Shown here piece by piece: positions 49,801 through 59,459 of a stretch of 64,000 nucleotides of DNA (position 1 is its first letter; each line of letters starts with the position of its first letter). The position numbers were made by a program, and so were the translations under genes. The DNA lies in contig NC_132913.1 in assembly GCF_047675955.1 (NCBI RefSeq), positions 74,767,236 to 74,831,235 on the forward strand, given 5' to 3'. The notes under the pieces were generated by a model. That model did no database searches and was not told the origin of the DNA. It was given only the letters and a program-made list of their open reading frames with translations. This DNA is from Chlorocebus sabaeus (Eukaryota > Chordata > Mammalia > Primates > Cercopithecidae).

Positions 49801-52800
49801 AAGGAGGAAGGAAGGAAGGAAGGAAGGAAGGAAGGAAGGAAGGAAGGAAGGAAGGAAGGAAGGAAGGAAAGAAGGAGAAAGAAATACATTATGCTCCTAG
49901 AAAAAGAGGAAAATTGATCAAATTGGCTGGAGGAATGTTGATTTTGAGGCCAATATACACAATAAAAAAATAGAAGTTTTCTAGACAAATAAAGGAGACA
50001 TTTGCCCTAATTTTAAATGCAGTTATGATAATATTATTCCTTAAATGTCTATTATTCTGAATAAATTATTGTTAATCTTGTTTTCTTTTAAATTCATGTT
50101 GTCAATTCTTACTGCTTAGTTAATAATTTGCTTTTACAAGCATTTATTTATTTGTTACAATTTTCAGTGTGGATCTACATAATAAACTAAAGAAGACACA
50201 TATCAGAGGGCATTTAAAACTCATTAATATTACTTTCTCACACTTATTTTCATTTTGCCCTTTCTAATTTGGTAGTATGCTTACCAAAAATTTTAAATGT
50301 TATGCTTCAAAAAATTTAAGTCAAAACTATTCCCTAGCCTACTCTACTCACTTTAAAGATAAATGACTGCAGATCTCCACTTGAATTGGTAAAATAATTC
50401 AAACAAAAATATTCAAACATGTTGCAAACTGATTTCATACATTTCTTGTACTTGTTGATATACTGTGTCACATGTGTATTTAAACCTGTTAATAATTTTG
50501 TCATTCTAAATTTTCTTTTACAGCAGTAAGATTTAATGTGCTTTTGAAAATATAACACTTAACTGAATAAAACAAAATATGAGTGAAAAATATAAAGCTG
50601 GAAAGACATGAAGAAACAATGAAATGATAGTACTTAATTTTTCAGATAAAAAATCAGAATCACAAAGGTATTAATTTTTACAAACGAAGTAGTATTTAAA
50701 AATTAGACTCAAGTTCATCTGGCATTCAATTCACTGCTCTACCTATTGAATGTAAGGGCCTGAAGTCATTTTGAATATATCGTACTTTCCTACTCCCACT
50801 AAAAGCTTGCATTCCCTTAATGACCTCTTAAGTGCTAATTGAACACTTATCGAATGCCTACAATTTAGGGAATTTATTAATCCCTGAGACAGCCATCAAT
50901 TTTTTAAGATCTCACATAAGAAAGAAGCATATTATAGAAAGGTATTTATACTTCAGCTCTCACACATTAATCCTCATGCTTAGGCTGGGTTGAGGGGGAT
51001 AAGGGAGAATGGGGATGGGGGTCTGGGGAGGGTCTGAAATAGGCAGGACTAAAGGGTAAGGCATATAGAGAACTTAATTCTCCTTTCACATAATAGTGTT
51101 TCAATTATTAAAGGCATATATTATGCTCCCTCGTAGATCTCATGTCTCTTTACACTTTCCATTTCCTCTTTAATCATGTTTCAAATCCTCCTTGTGATTT
51201 CCAAGGTGTGACATTCAGTGCTGAAGCAAGATCCACAAATGATTAGATCACTATGGGACTCAGCTGAACATTCACAGACTCTTTCTAGATAAGTCGGAGT
51301 CAACATTTTAATGCTTCAAATCCACCTGGGCAAGAGTTTTGTTTGCATTCTGTTGACTTGCTTGCTTAGTTGCTCGTTTGTTTGTTTGCTGTAAAGAGGA
51401 GTAGCTCAAAGCCAATCTGATTCTGATAAATGGTCAAGGTATATAATTCCTGGCCCAAACACTATGTTTCTTTCTTTTCTTTTCTTTTAATTATTTTAAT
51501 CCTAAGATGGCAATTTTAATAGTTACAGAATTCCTTACACTCAGGCTAAGTTTATATATAAACATGCCAAGTTTACATTTGACATGTTCACATGGACTAC
51601 TTCTAAGCAAAATCTTAAATATCTGAATAAGAACATATGATTTTTGTAATTTAGCTAGGATCTAATATTTTTACACTGGTAATTTTTAGCTTTTTAGGTT
51701 ATTTCTAACTGCCTAGATATTTGTGGTTCCTGATTATGTTTTCCAGTATTTTCACTATTTTCTCAGCTCTGCATTTTGTGGAAATATTTTCTGTGTATTC
51801 ATTTAAATCTGATAAATAAGTTAACAGACAAGAACATAAAAAAGAGTCCTGAAGAATTCAAAAGGAAATTCCCTCCAGAGTGACATAAACATTTAGGCAT
51901 GGTTATTCAATCCATTTCTAATCTGTCCTCTTAAGTAACACCAGAGACCTTGCCTAGCGCTATACTGACTTTAAAAGCACTTTAGACTGCCTTTGATGCA
52001 CTGCTGTGCCAGTAAAATGATTTACCATCTTACACCGAGGCTGATAATTCCTAGTGTTGTTTTACAAAATAAATTTGGCATAAAGCTAAATATCATGTGA
52101 AAGTTTTTCATGTGATACATAATCAAAAGCCTACTTCAAAGCATATTTTAAAATAGATTAGGAAAATTGTTGCTTTTATGAGATTAAATCTCTTGAACTA
52201 TTTGAATCTCAGTATTTCAACAAACACATTATTAAGCAACAACACAGGTATACGTATATTTAAAGACATACTTCTAATACACAATCCACTTGACTGTTAC
52301 CGGGATAATAGTTTCCTGGAAGCTATAAAATCCACAAGATTCTTACCAAAAAAACTGGGAACCTTGGTTGATTGTGGAGTCTGGGAGTTATTCACAGCAT
52401 TGAGCTGGGTTCCATAATTATCCACCTGGAAACCATTTACTGGAAAAAAATACAGCCAATTAAAATAGATAAACATTGTCACAATCTCATATTTGGACTC
52501 ATGAAGCATACAACAGTTAATAAAGAAGACTTCTGGCAATTTCATTCACATTGCTATGTTAAATTAGCAAACAGTGAATCTTTAAATATATTGTAAGGTA
52601 ATATTTCCATGAGTAACTGTAGTTCTTGGTCAAAAAAGCATGACAGTTAATGTTTAAGTCATCCCTTTAATCAATGTTACAGGCAGATAAAACTAATTGA
52701 TTTTAGGTGATAGTTTTCATTAACTGTTTGCTCTCATATTTGTATAAATGTGAAAGATTTCAACAACTCTATTACGCCAAAATTGTACTGCAGTATTCTC

Positions 52801-55800
52801 AGGAAGAAAAATTAAATAATGCAACATAAAAAGAATTAGATCTATGAAAATAATTTCTTAATTTTCTATGCTTTTTAAAAAACTATAGTCACAAATCTCA
52901 CATTTAATGAATACATATCTTCATTTGCATGGCTAAAACAAAATCTGAATCGGCTTGAATATCATCTGAGATGCCTTAGTTTTAAAAGAATGCCTATAAA
53001 TGTACTAAAATGAAATGAGAAATAAACTTACAACCATCTTCACAGGTGTTCTTGCATTCTTCCAGTGTCTCAAAATTGTTCATATTGCCCAGGCATCCAC
53101 CATACTTGAAACGTTCGCACTGTTTTGACTGATTGTTATAAAAATACCTGGTAATATAACCTCGACATATTCCAGGATCTTCTTCCAAAAAGCAGAAATC
53201 TGGCTTTTCTAGAAATTATAAAAATGTCAGAAGGCAATATTCTTTTGTGTAAATAAATTACTGATTTTAATAAAATTAATAAATAACTGGCTAAGTTATT
53301 TAAGGAGTAAGCATAAAAATTAAAAAGTAAAAAATCTAACTTTATCCACAGCTATACACTATTAAAATTATCTATCATTATTTTGGGATTGGCATTTCAA
53401 ATTCTAAATTTCTCATTGTAAATTAATAGGGAGTTAACTACCATTTTTCTAACGAATTTAAGGAATAAAATATTATTTTACCATGTGCCACTCTTGCTTT
53501 GAAATTACAAAACTTTATGGCAAAAATGTGGTTTAATTATTTTTAATATGTTTATGTGTATTAACATTTAGGAAAGGTCTATGAACATTTCAAGTTATTG
53601 AGGGTGGCTTCTCAGGAAAAGCAGTTTAGTGTGTTGCTTAACAAACCTACACGTTGTGCACATGTATCCTAGAACATAAAGCACAATTTTAAAAAAAAGA
53701 ATGGTTTAAATTTTTAAAAGTTGAAAAAGAACATTTGAGGGGATGGAAGTTTTCATGGCTAGCCTTAGAAGTTCCTGAATTCTTATGCGGGAATTAATAT
53801 CTGTACTAGGTAGCACATCCTCTACTGCTGTGTCATTTTTATTTTTTCCTTCTTCTTGTCATTGGAATGACTTCAATAATGCAGAGGCAGAAAGGAAATA
53901 CATGTTCAAGGATTGGAGAGGCTTTTGCAAAAGACTAATACTTCTTCTTTGATAGTGCTCCAAAGCAGGCTAAACACAGCTGTCATAGAAGTTGTGCCAC
54001 TGTGATCTACATCACCAGCTCTGTCTACATGCATGCACTGTGAAAAGAAGTGAGCTAATTTTCAAAATTATTATGTGCACAGGCATATTTGGCTTGAATT
54101 TTTAGAACAAAATTCCAATTTCTCAATTTTTTTCCTGCAAATATATTACCATATTGGCAAAATTGAACTGTGGTAACCTTTTTCATCTTAAAGCAACTCG
54201 TTCTTCTATGTCAGGGAAGCAATACCCACAAGTATTTTACTATAAAAAAGAACATGTATTAATGATGTTAATGATTTCTGCAACAGTTGCAGATCTATAA
54301 AAGAACCAACTCCTTATTAAAAAGTTATTTTATTAAGTAAAACTTCCTACTCTAATATAGTTTTAAAAGTCTATTTTCTATAACTTTTCAATGTATTAAT
54401 TTGAAAGTCAACTTTGTTTCTTCTGTTTTGCCTCTTGTTTTTTCAAATGAATGTTTTTATGATGTTTAGTAGAGTGTAATAATATGTGGGGGAAAGGAAT
54501 AAAACAATTCTTTAAAATTTTATAACATTTTATAAGGTAAAAAATACATTGAATTACTATCATATGATTTGTTTTAGTTTTAATGTGTACTTTTAATGAA
54601 ATTTTAAATAATCTGAACAGAGGATGCAAAAACTTTGTTTGCCAAAAGTGGATGGGGGAAAATATTACATAGAAAAACATAAAAGTATAACAAATTATGC
54701 TGATAAGTATAATTAAGACACTGTACATGTACATAAATATATACACCTGATATGTTCCCACAAAAATTAAAAATAAACAAACAAAACAACAACAAACAAT
54801 AAACTGTACAACTGAAAGTTGCTATTTTTTATATGAAACCACACTGGGAAACATGAACTTATTTGAAGACAAAGTTGAAAATAGATACATGTAGAATAAT
54901 TATTTTTTGACCTGCAGTTTAAACTACAGTTGTAAATCAAGAAATTAATTTCCCATTTTCTTCAGGTAAATAAATTAACCTTCTTATTGAATTTGCATAC
55001 ATAACCCTTGCTCTAAGTTGGTGCTCAGTTGAAATTGAGTAACACAGAATGCAGACTGGATAAGCTACAGCATTATTACTGTCAACTTTTGTTTGGGTCT
55101 GAACACTTGGGAATTGTCTTGGACCAAACTTTATTTCTAAGGGATTGTATTAAATCTCAAATCTATAATGGTCCAATGTTAGGAAGCATAATATAAAACT
55201 AACTCAAAATTGATCAAGTCTTTGTTATGAATAGGTGTTAGCATGTAAGCATTTTTAACATTCATGTGAACACAGCTTTATTCTCTAACTTTCATATAAA
55301 ATATGAGTTAGGAATGATTGAATTCTGAATTATAAATACACACTTTATAGCATAATTTTACATTAAAATATTACCTGTATTTAATTTTTTTCTAATTTTA
55401 TGTTTTTGGTAAAAGGTCCTAATATTTAAAACTTGTTATTTTCTTTCACAAAAATATTTATTTCCCTTTGTAGACAAAAACTTCTTTATTATAAATATGC
55501 TATTTTATTTGATATTACAGATAAAGCCTTCATTTAATTAAAGTTCTAAACATTTTTGTCAAGATTATTTTAATATTTATAGGAATCTATTTTTTAAAAT
55601 TATAAGTACATACATTTACTTATGTTTCTTGTACAAACTTTGCTATTATCTTTATTTTATACATTCTAATTCCAATTCTGGTCAGTGATTTGGGCCTAAA
55701 AATTATCGATGTGTCACAGAAATTTTCAAATCTTTCCCACATAAATAAATCAAAATAAATAAAATTTAAATGCACTTTGAATTTTGTGGTCTTTCATGTC

Positions 55801-56633
55801 CTGAGTTAAACTATTTTATCTCTTTGTTCAATATTTTCTCATTGAAGTGCAAATGCCATAACTGACAATTGAACCAAATCAGTTTCTAGACCTTTATTAA
55901 AAGGAGGTTTGGTTTCCTTGATCCATTGATACCATTCTTTCTTGTGCTGATATGCTTGTGAAAAGTAATTATTTTTCGCTAAAAACAATAAATAATATGA
56001 TTTAAATTACACAATTAAACATACACATACATGCTAGATATTTATTTTTAAATATCTCCACTTACTTTTGCATGTATAACTGTTGGCAACTCAAGAGACA
56101 TACATCCATTCCAGGGAATATTTGGTGAAACTTGCTAAAGCCACACAATGCTGAGATTAACAAGTGATTAGAGATCAGAGAAATAAAGTAAGACTCAAAA
56201 CATCTAAATCTCTATCTGGAAGATATTAAAATAGCATGTGTGGCTCTGGACTATGATTGAACTAAAACTAAATATCATACTACCTTAGAATTAGAGTAAA
56301 TATAGTGTTTGGAGCCTCCTCTGACAAATATAATGCATATATTTTCCTAATTTTTGATTATGTCCTTGAAACACATAATAAATCATTTCAAAAATGACAT
56401 GATCAATTTCTCATATGTGTTTATGATCAGTCTCTTTTATGGGTTTTTAAAATCAATCTCAGAGAAACTTAAGAATTGAATATCTATACTGAATCAAGAA
56501 CCAGAAGAAAACAAACAAGGAAACAAAAAAAAAAAGTTGAATATCCAAATGCCTTACATAAATGTTCCAAATTTACAGGCAAATAAATATTCACCTTGTT
56601 GCAATGCCGTCTGTATAATCCTGTTTACATTAT
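34697..56633 (-). CDS. TFPI: TFPI-alpha coding region, joined exons, 5' incomplete
   Basis: Exons in order: 56595-56633, 53032-53208, 52347-52439, 35513-35692, 34697-34803 (596 nt, about 198 residues with stop). The product is secreted TFPI-alpha without its signal peptide and Kunitz-1, which lie outside the window. Kunitz-2 docks in the factor Xa active site, Kunitz-3 binds the cofactor protein S, and the basic tail binds cell-surface glycosaminoglycans and factor V (known for the family). Both visible Kunitz domains keep all six cysteines. Three N-glycosylation sequons persist (NQS in K2, NNS in the linker, NFT in K3). About 11 differences from human as I remember it, none at a cysteine. 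All junctions are phase 1. Confidence 0.95.
34804..35512 (-). other. TFPI: TFPI intron 8 (Kunitz-3 to C-terminal exon)
   Basis: 709-bp intron, GT at 35512-35511 and AG at 34805-34804. AT-rich. No repeat recognised. Confidence 0.9.
35513..35692 (-). CDS. TFPI: TFPI exon 8: Kunitz-3 domain
   Basis: 180 nt, acceptor TTTTCAG, donor after AAAAAAG (GTATAG). Encodes FHGPSWC ... GLCRANENRFYYN ... CRPFKYSGCGGNENNF ... CLRACKK, a single Kunitz/BPTI domain with six cysteines; the P1 position after the second cysteine is arginine. In human this domain inhibits no known clotting protease and serves to bind protein S. The NFT sequon is retained. Differences from remembered human: CLAPAD for CLTPAD and SKREC for SKQEC. 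If the donor is not used, translation runs into the intron and meets a stop after a few codons. Confidence 0.98.
37048..37140. repeat. TA-rich microsatellite
   Basis: Repeated tatata and tatatatttata stretches, including short palindromes such as tatatatatataca/gtttatatatatat, in an intron. Likely polymorphic. Confidence 0.85.
37281..37570 (-). repeat. L1M 3' region, antisense
   Basis: Blocks such as ctaaagtctacttacataac, catgttgtacgttagatctc and tgtatcctttgacat follow the reverse complement of older L1 3' ends. Confidence 0.6.
38240..38880. other. Unassigned higher-complexity block in TFPI intron
   Basis: Less AT-rich than its surroundings, with overlapping open frames of 102 (plus, 38276-38584), 91 (minus, 38263-38538) and 82 codons (minus, 38622-38870). 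No start context, splice signals or domain motif convinces me of a gene. The texture suggests a decayed LTR/ERVL or retrocopy that I cannot name. Confidence 0.35.
40553..40860 (+). repeat. AluS element
   Basis: Full-length sense Alu from ggccgggtgcggtggctc to a long A tail with a tata extension. The left arm is close to the AluS consensus; the right arm has an inserted a (gttgcaagtgagtc). Confidence 0.92.
42180..42560 (-). repeat. Possible L2 fragment, antisense
   Basis: Phrases like ttggattttacaatgc, gaaattattgaagaaggaaa and aagttctgatctcgttg follow the reverse-complement order of L2 (tttggattttattctaag ... ccattggagggttttaag ... tgacatgatctg), but with many changes. Confidence 0.4.
42890..43038 (+). 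repeat. L2 3' end, sense
   Basis: Ends ccagtacctatggtagtt ... gtaggagatactcaatgttt gctgaaatgaactg, which is the typical L2 terminus (cagtgcctggcacatagtag ... tgctcaataaatgttt) in diverged form. Confidence 0.5.
43330..43615 (+). repeat. MIR element
   Basis: Sense MIR: gtgctcaacactgggttaag, ttatgtctcattacagtttt, aaataaatgaggaacctgaa, ggccacagactgagtcag, and a 3' end with caatgctctaaaccgc. Nearly the full element. Minus- and plus-strand frames here are incidental. Confidence 0.7.
44100..44401 (-). repeat. AluJ element, antisense
   Basis: Antisense Alu with a ttta-rich tail, tcttgctgtcatccaggctg, cagcctcaacctccccag and cctgggctcaagc, i.e. AluJ-type substitutions, ending tgcacccagcc. Confidence 0.9.
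45846..46157 (+). repeat. AluS element with 16-bp target duplication
   Basis: Sense Alu bounded by aagagttaatgtatgg (45830-45845) and aagagttgatgtatgg (46158-46173), one mismatch. About 15 bp of the left arm (after aggccaagg) are missing. Tail of caacaaaaaac repeats. It sits about 190 bp beyond the beta-exon polyadenylation signal. Confidence 0.92.
46345..46434 (-). other. TFPI: TFPI-beta 3' UTR
   Basis: Short 3' UTR after the TAA at 46435-46437, ending shortly after the AATAAA. I recognise the TTGTGCTTTTGGCATTTCC stretch from the human TFPI-beta message. Confidence 0.75.
46363..46368 (-). terminator. TFPI: TFPI-beta polyadenylation signal
   Basis: AATAAA on the minus strand, 67 bases after the beta stop codon. 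Use of this signal together with the beta acceptor gives the GPI-linked isoform. Confidence 0.8.
46435..46562 (-). CDS. TFPI: TFPI-beta alternative terminal exon (GPI signal)
   Basis: Acceptor GATCCACAG then TTACAAAAG. With the single G left by the K2-K3 linker exon it encodes VTKEGTNDGWKNAAHIYQ, a hydrophobic stretch VFLNAFCIHASMFFLGL and DSILCLC, then TAA (42 residues). This replaces Kunitz-3 and the basic tail. In TFPI-beta the C-terminal hydrophobic segment is removed and exchanged for a GPI anchor on endothelium (family knowledge). One change from remembered human: ILCLC for ISCLC. The open stretch is shorter than 60 codons. Confidence 0.95.
47119..47152. repeat. (TC)n microsatellite
   Basis: TC dinucleotides with one ttgc interruption. 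Confidence 0.85.
47330..47400. repeat. TA-rich microsatellite
   Basis: atatatatat, then aaataaatatacatataaat and further at/ta alternation. Confidence 0.85.
48115..48365 (+). repeat. MIR element
   Basis: Nearly complete sense MIR: atcaggcactgtcctaag, tgatttaacctcataaca, accatcctcattttacac, ttagggtcacacagctatta, gggaatttaacccatgtctt. High similarity for such an old family. Confidence 0.8.
49434..49880. repeat. (GGAA)n/(GGGA)n/(AAAG)n purine tract
   Basis: About 450 bp of nearly pure purine on the plus strand. Uninterrupted GGAA arrays at 49551-49624 (about 18 units) and 49806-49869 (about 16 units), separated by GGGA and GAAA blocks. Both long open frames here (plus 49394-49900, minus 49428-49988) are low-complexity artefacts. 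Confidence 0.95.
52347..52439 (-). CDS. TFPI: TFPI exon 7: K2-K3 linker
   Basis: 93 nt. Acceptor TTTTTTTCCAG, then TAAATGGTTTCC; donor TTTTTTG/GTAAGA. Encodes NGFQVDNYGTQLNAVNNSQT then PQSTKVPSFF, a flexible linker with an NNS sequon and a Ser/Thr-rich part that is O-glycosylated in human. Differences from remembered human: NNSQT for NNSLT and PSFF for PSLF. This is the branch point: its donor joins either the beta exon (5.8 kb on) or Kunitz-3 (16.7 kb on). Confidence 0.96.
52440..53031 (-). other. TFPI: TFPI intron 6
   Basis: 592-bp AT-rich intron, donor GTAAGT at 53031-53026, acceptor CAG at 52442-52440. No repeat recognised. Retention would add 12 codons after the Kunitz-2 GLY before a stop. 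Confidence 0.92.
53032..53208 (-). CDS. TFPI: TFPI exon 6: Kunitz-2 domain (factor Xa inhibitory)
   Basis: 177 nt. Acceptor TTTCTAG, then AAAAGCCAGATTTC; donor GATGGTT/GTAAGT. Encodes KPDFCFLEEDPGICRGYITR, then YFYNNQSKQCERFKYGGC and NMNNFETLEECKNTCEDG, a complete Kunitz domain with six cysteines. The P1 residue after the second cysteine is arginine, as required for factor Xa binding. Compared with remembered human: NNQS for NNQT (the sequon survives), KNTC for KNIC, and EDGLNG for EDGPNG across the exon 6/7 junction. A GT three bases upstream of the chosen donor exists, but only the GTAAGT site keeps the frame into exon 7. Confidence 0.98.
53209..56594 (-). other. TFPI: TFPI intron 5
   Basis: 3.4 kb, donor GTGAAT at 56594, acceptor at 53210-53209. 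AT-rich. A roughly 60-bp truncated L1 3' end lies at 53639-53699. The 117-residue minus-strand frame at 54408-54761 has no recognisable motif and is not called. Confidence 0.88.
53639..53699 (+). repeat. L1 3'-end fragment, about 60 bp
   Basis: caaacctacacgttgtgcac, then atgtatcctagaacataaag and an A-run: the last bases of a primate-type L1. Either an extremely 5'-truncated insertion or an eroded copy. No clear target duplication. Confidence 0.75.
56595..56633 (-). CDS. TFPI: TFPI exon 5: short K1-K2 linker
   Basis: 39-nt micro-exon. Acceptor ATTACAG, then ATAATGTAAACAGG; donor CAACAAG/GTGAAT. With one base from the upstream Kunitz-1 exon it encodes DNVNRIIQTALQQ and the first base of the next Glu. 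Both phase and length match the human exon; A to V, K to Q and T to A differ from the human linker as I remember it. Found by translating around the splice signals, since it is far too short for an ORF scan. Confidence 0.93.
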
Positions 56634-58559
56634 CTGTAATCAAAAGAATATATGAATATCAATTGCCACAATTTATGATGTCATACTATGAATTTGAATT
56701 TAACAAACAAGAATGATGTATTTATTATGATTAAAATTATTCCTATATAGAATGTCTTAATAAAAATTGAATTTCTTTTTCTTTTCTCTAAAAATTAATC
56801 TTTTCTATTTATTGTAACCATGAAGCCACTTCATTTCAATAGAGTAATGTTTTAGAAACTGTGATAAAACTTTCTAACATTTACAAAGCTGAGAATTCAT
56901 AGTGACTATGTTTACCGTTCAGGAGATCTGTACTAAAAGCAATTATTTAAAAAATGTGAAATATGAAAGTAATTCAAGCAATCTACATTACATATAAAAA
57001 TAATTTGTTAGATACCTGGGAATAAAAGTGAAATTAACCAGAATTATTTCCTTTCCTTATTCTTTCCCTTGCTTCATTGTCTCAACCCAACCACACGTTT
57101 CATTATTATTACCAATGTAGAGAAGAAATGAAACAAAAGGCATCTGGGACACGTTGTTTGGCTTAACATTTGAATTAACGGAATCATTTCCCTCTAAAAC
57201 TAGAATGTTAGTTGTCTTTGTCCTACCATAATCCAAATATGAATTCTAAGTTCTAATTTAAATGATAGGTAATGAAATTTAAATTGACAAAAATAAGTCT
57301 ATGAAGTTTTAATTTGCTCGCATAGACATTAGGAAAGTTGAGTGATATTTATTTTGTTGCGGAATCATTTGTTTTACAGAGAGAATCTTTGGTCAAAGCA
57401 GGTTACCGTTAGTTATATGACCAGAGAGATAGAAAGGGAGCGAGAGAGAGAAGGGAAGAAAGAATGAGAGAAATGATATGAATTGGGTTATAAGCCTCTT
57501 TTAGCAACAGGATCATCCTTTTTTTTCTTGAAATAGTTAATTCTTCTATGGAGAGTAAAATGTCTGTGAAAGGGAAACTAATGGACCCAAACTTCTTTTA
57601 GAATTGTACTATGTTTTATTCAATAGCTTTTTAAGAAAAACAGGTGTGTGTGTGTGTATATGTATAGCCGTATCTGTTGAAGTAAGTTGTTTCCTTTACT
57701 TTGCTTTCACTGCAACTAACCAACTACATATTAATGTTTTCAACTAGATTGTAGACTGTCATATAATCTGACATTAAAATATTTAGCTATAAAACTAATA
57801 TGTTATGATTTAATTGATAAGGAGAAGAAATAAATGTATACATATAATGAGTACACAAGACTAGAACACTAAACAATTTTTGTTCCTGATTTACCTATTG
57901 ACAATAGTCATAGGGTGGGAATATATAAATGCTTGATTAATACAATTTTTGAAAGAACGTCGATTTTGTTTGCTGTTACATTCTAAATAGGATTAATTCA
58001 GGTAATATACATGCCAACTAACTCAATGTGGTTTAGCACACTAGAATTTTAAGTGTATTTATATTACCGATAATTATCTTTGAGGAATCTAATAATAATA
58101 ACCTTGGACACGATAATTTGTATGGCAATAACAGTATGAAAGCAATTAATAGAAAAGATTTATAGCAAATTATCAAGTTTTCTTAGATTTAGGCAGGACA
58201 AACCATTTAACAATCCTTTTTAAGGAGCAATGAGAGAATGTTAGACTAATTTCCATTCTAGTACTCTTTTGAATTTCAACTTATATGAATTTGTTTTAAT
58301 ATTTCATTATGAATATTAAGACGTAAGATTGACAACAAAAACATCCCAAAATTTGCATTTGGTTGACACACATTGGCATATGATATGTATACCTCAAACT
58401 GACTTACTGATTTTTGCTTCTAAATCCATTCAAAAGTGTGCCAGATGTAAATAATGATATGTTCATCTGGGTGTGCAAGGAGAGTGTTAGACAAATACCA
58501 CTTGTGTGAAGTTGGTAGAGAGTGTTGTTCAATTCTTTTATATCCTTAGTGATTGTTGT
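56634..58559 (-). other. TFPI: TFPI intron 4, proximal part
   Basis: AT-rich, with a GA-rich run at 57423-57475 and a short GT run near 57643-57657. No Kunitz-1 exon found. No repeat recognised otherwise. Confidence 0.7.
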
Positions 58560-59405
58560 TTACTTTTTTGGTCAATTACTGAAAAAAAGGTGTCTTGGAG
58601 TATGTAAACTGAACTGAGGAATTGTACACTCTCACTTCTGTCAATTTTTTCTTTAAAAATTTTGAAGTTTTATACTTAGGACCATGTGCATAGACATTAA
58701 GGATTGTTGTGTCTTTTTTATTAATGGACCCTATTATAAATACCTTTCTTTCTACCTAGTAGTATATCTTATTCTGTAGTCTACTTTTACTAATCATTCT
58801 TATGATTAGTGCTTACATATTATATCTTTTTCCATCCTTCCACTTTTAATCACTCTGTCTTTATTTTTAAAGGGCCTTTCCTATAGACAACATGCAGTTA
58901 GTTAGTTCTTGATTTATTTTTGCATACAGTGTGATAATATTTACCTGTTAGCTGGAGTGATTGGACCATTAAATTTTAATTTAATCTAATTGTCGTTAGA
59001 GTTGAATACAAATATCACTATTTGATTTCTGTTTCTCATTTCTTCTTTGTTTCTGTTTCCCTCTGTTCATGTCGTCTTTAGAATTCCTGTAATTGGGTAT
59101 TTTAATAATAATTTCATCTTCATTATGGACCTATTTGTTATTTCTGCTTGTTTCATGTTTTTAATGGTTGCCTTAAAGATTAGAATGTACTAATCCATTA
59201 TAGTCTAGTGTCAAGTAATATATGCCATTGTCACCTGTAGAAACCGCAGAACTTTACAACAATAATCTCATATTTTTCTCCTTCCTTCCTGTGTGCTTTA
59301 ATTCTAAATCCTTTAATACTAATTGTACTGCTGCTCTACCAGGAATAAATTTCCCCAGATCATGTTGATTTGAAAAGCACTTATTTTAAGAAGTAGATTA
59401 CTGAT
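58560..59405 (-). repeat. Old L1M fragment, antisense
   Basis: Order of phrases (ctatagacaacatgcagtta, gtttctgtttccctctgttc, ggttgccttaaagattagaa, gaactttacaacaataatct) follows the reverse complement of old L1M sequence. Edges approximate. Confidence 0.55.
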
Positions 59406-59459
59406 TGGCACTTTTTTTTTTCTCTTTCGGTTCTTTATTTTTTCTTTTTAAAAATTTCT

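Larger units (their letters stand above)
46563..52346 (-). other. TFPI: TFPI intron 7 (linker exon to beta exon)
   Basis: 5.8 kb with donor GTAAGA at 52346-52341 and acceptor at 46564-46563. Holds MIR (48115-48365), TC and TA microsatellites (47119-47152, 47330-47400), the large GGAA-type purine tract (49434-49880) and a likely MIR piece at 50640-50765. The rest is AT-rich intron without recognised elements. Confidence 0.85.

Noticed and set aside
49394..49988. 168- and 186-codon open frames
   Set aside because: Purine tract artefacts (repeats of Glu-Gly-Arg-Lys or Pro-Ser-Phe-Leu); no start context or splice signals.
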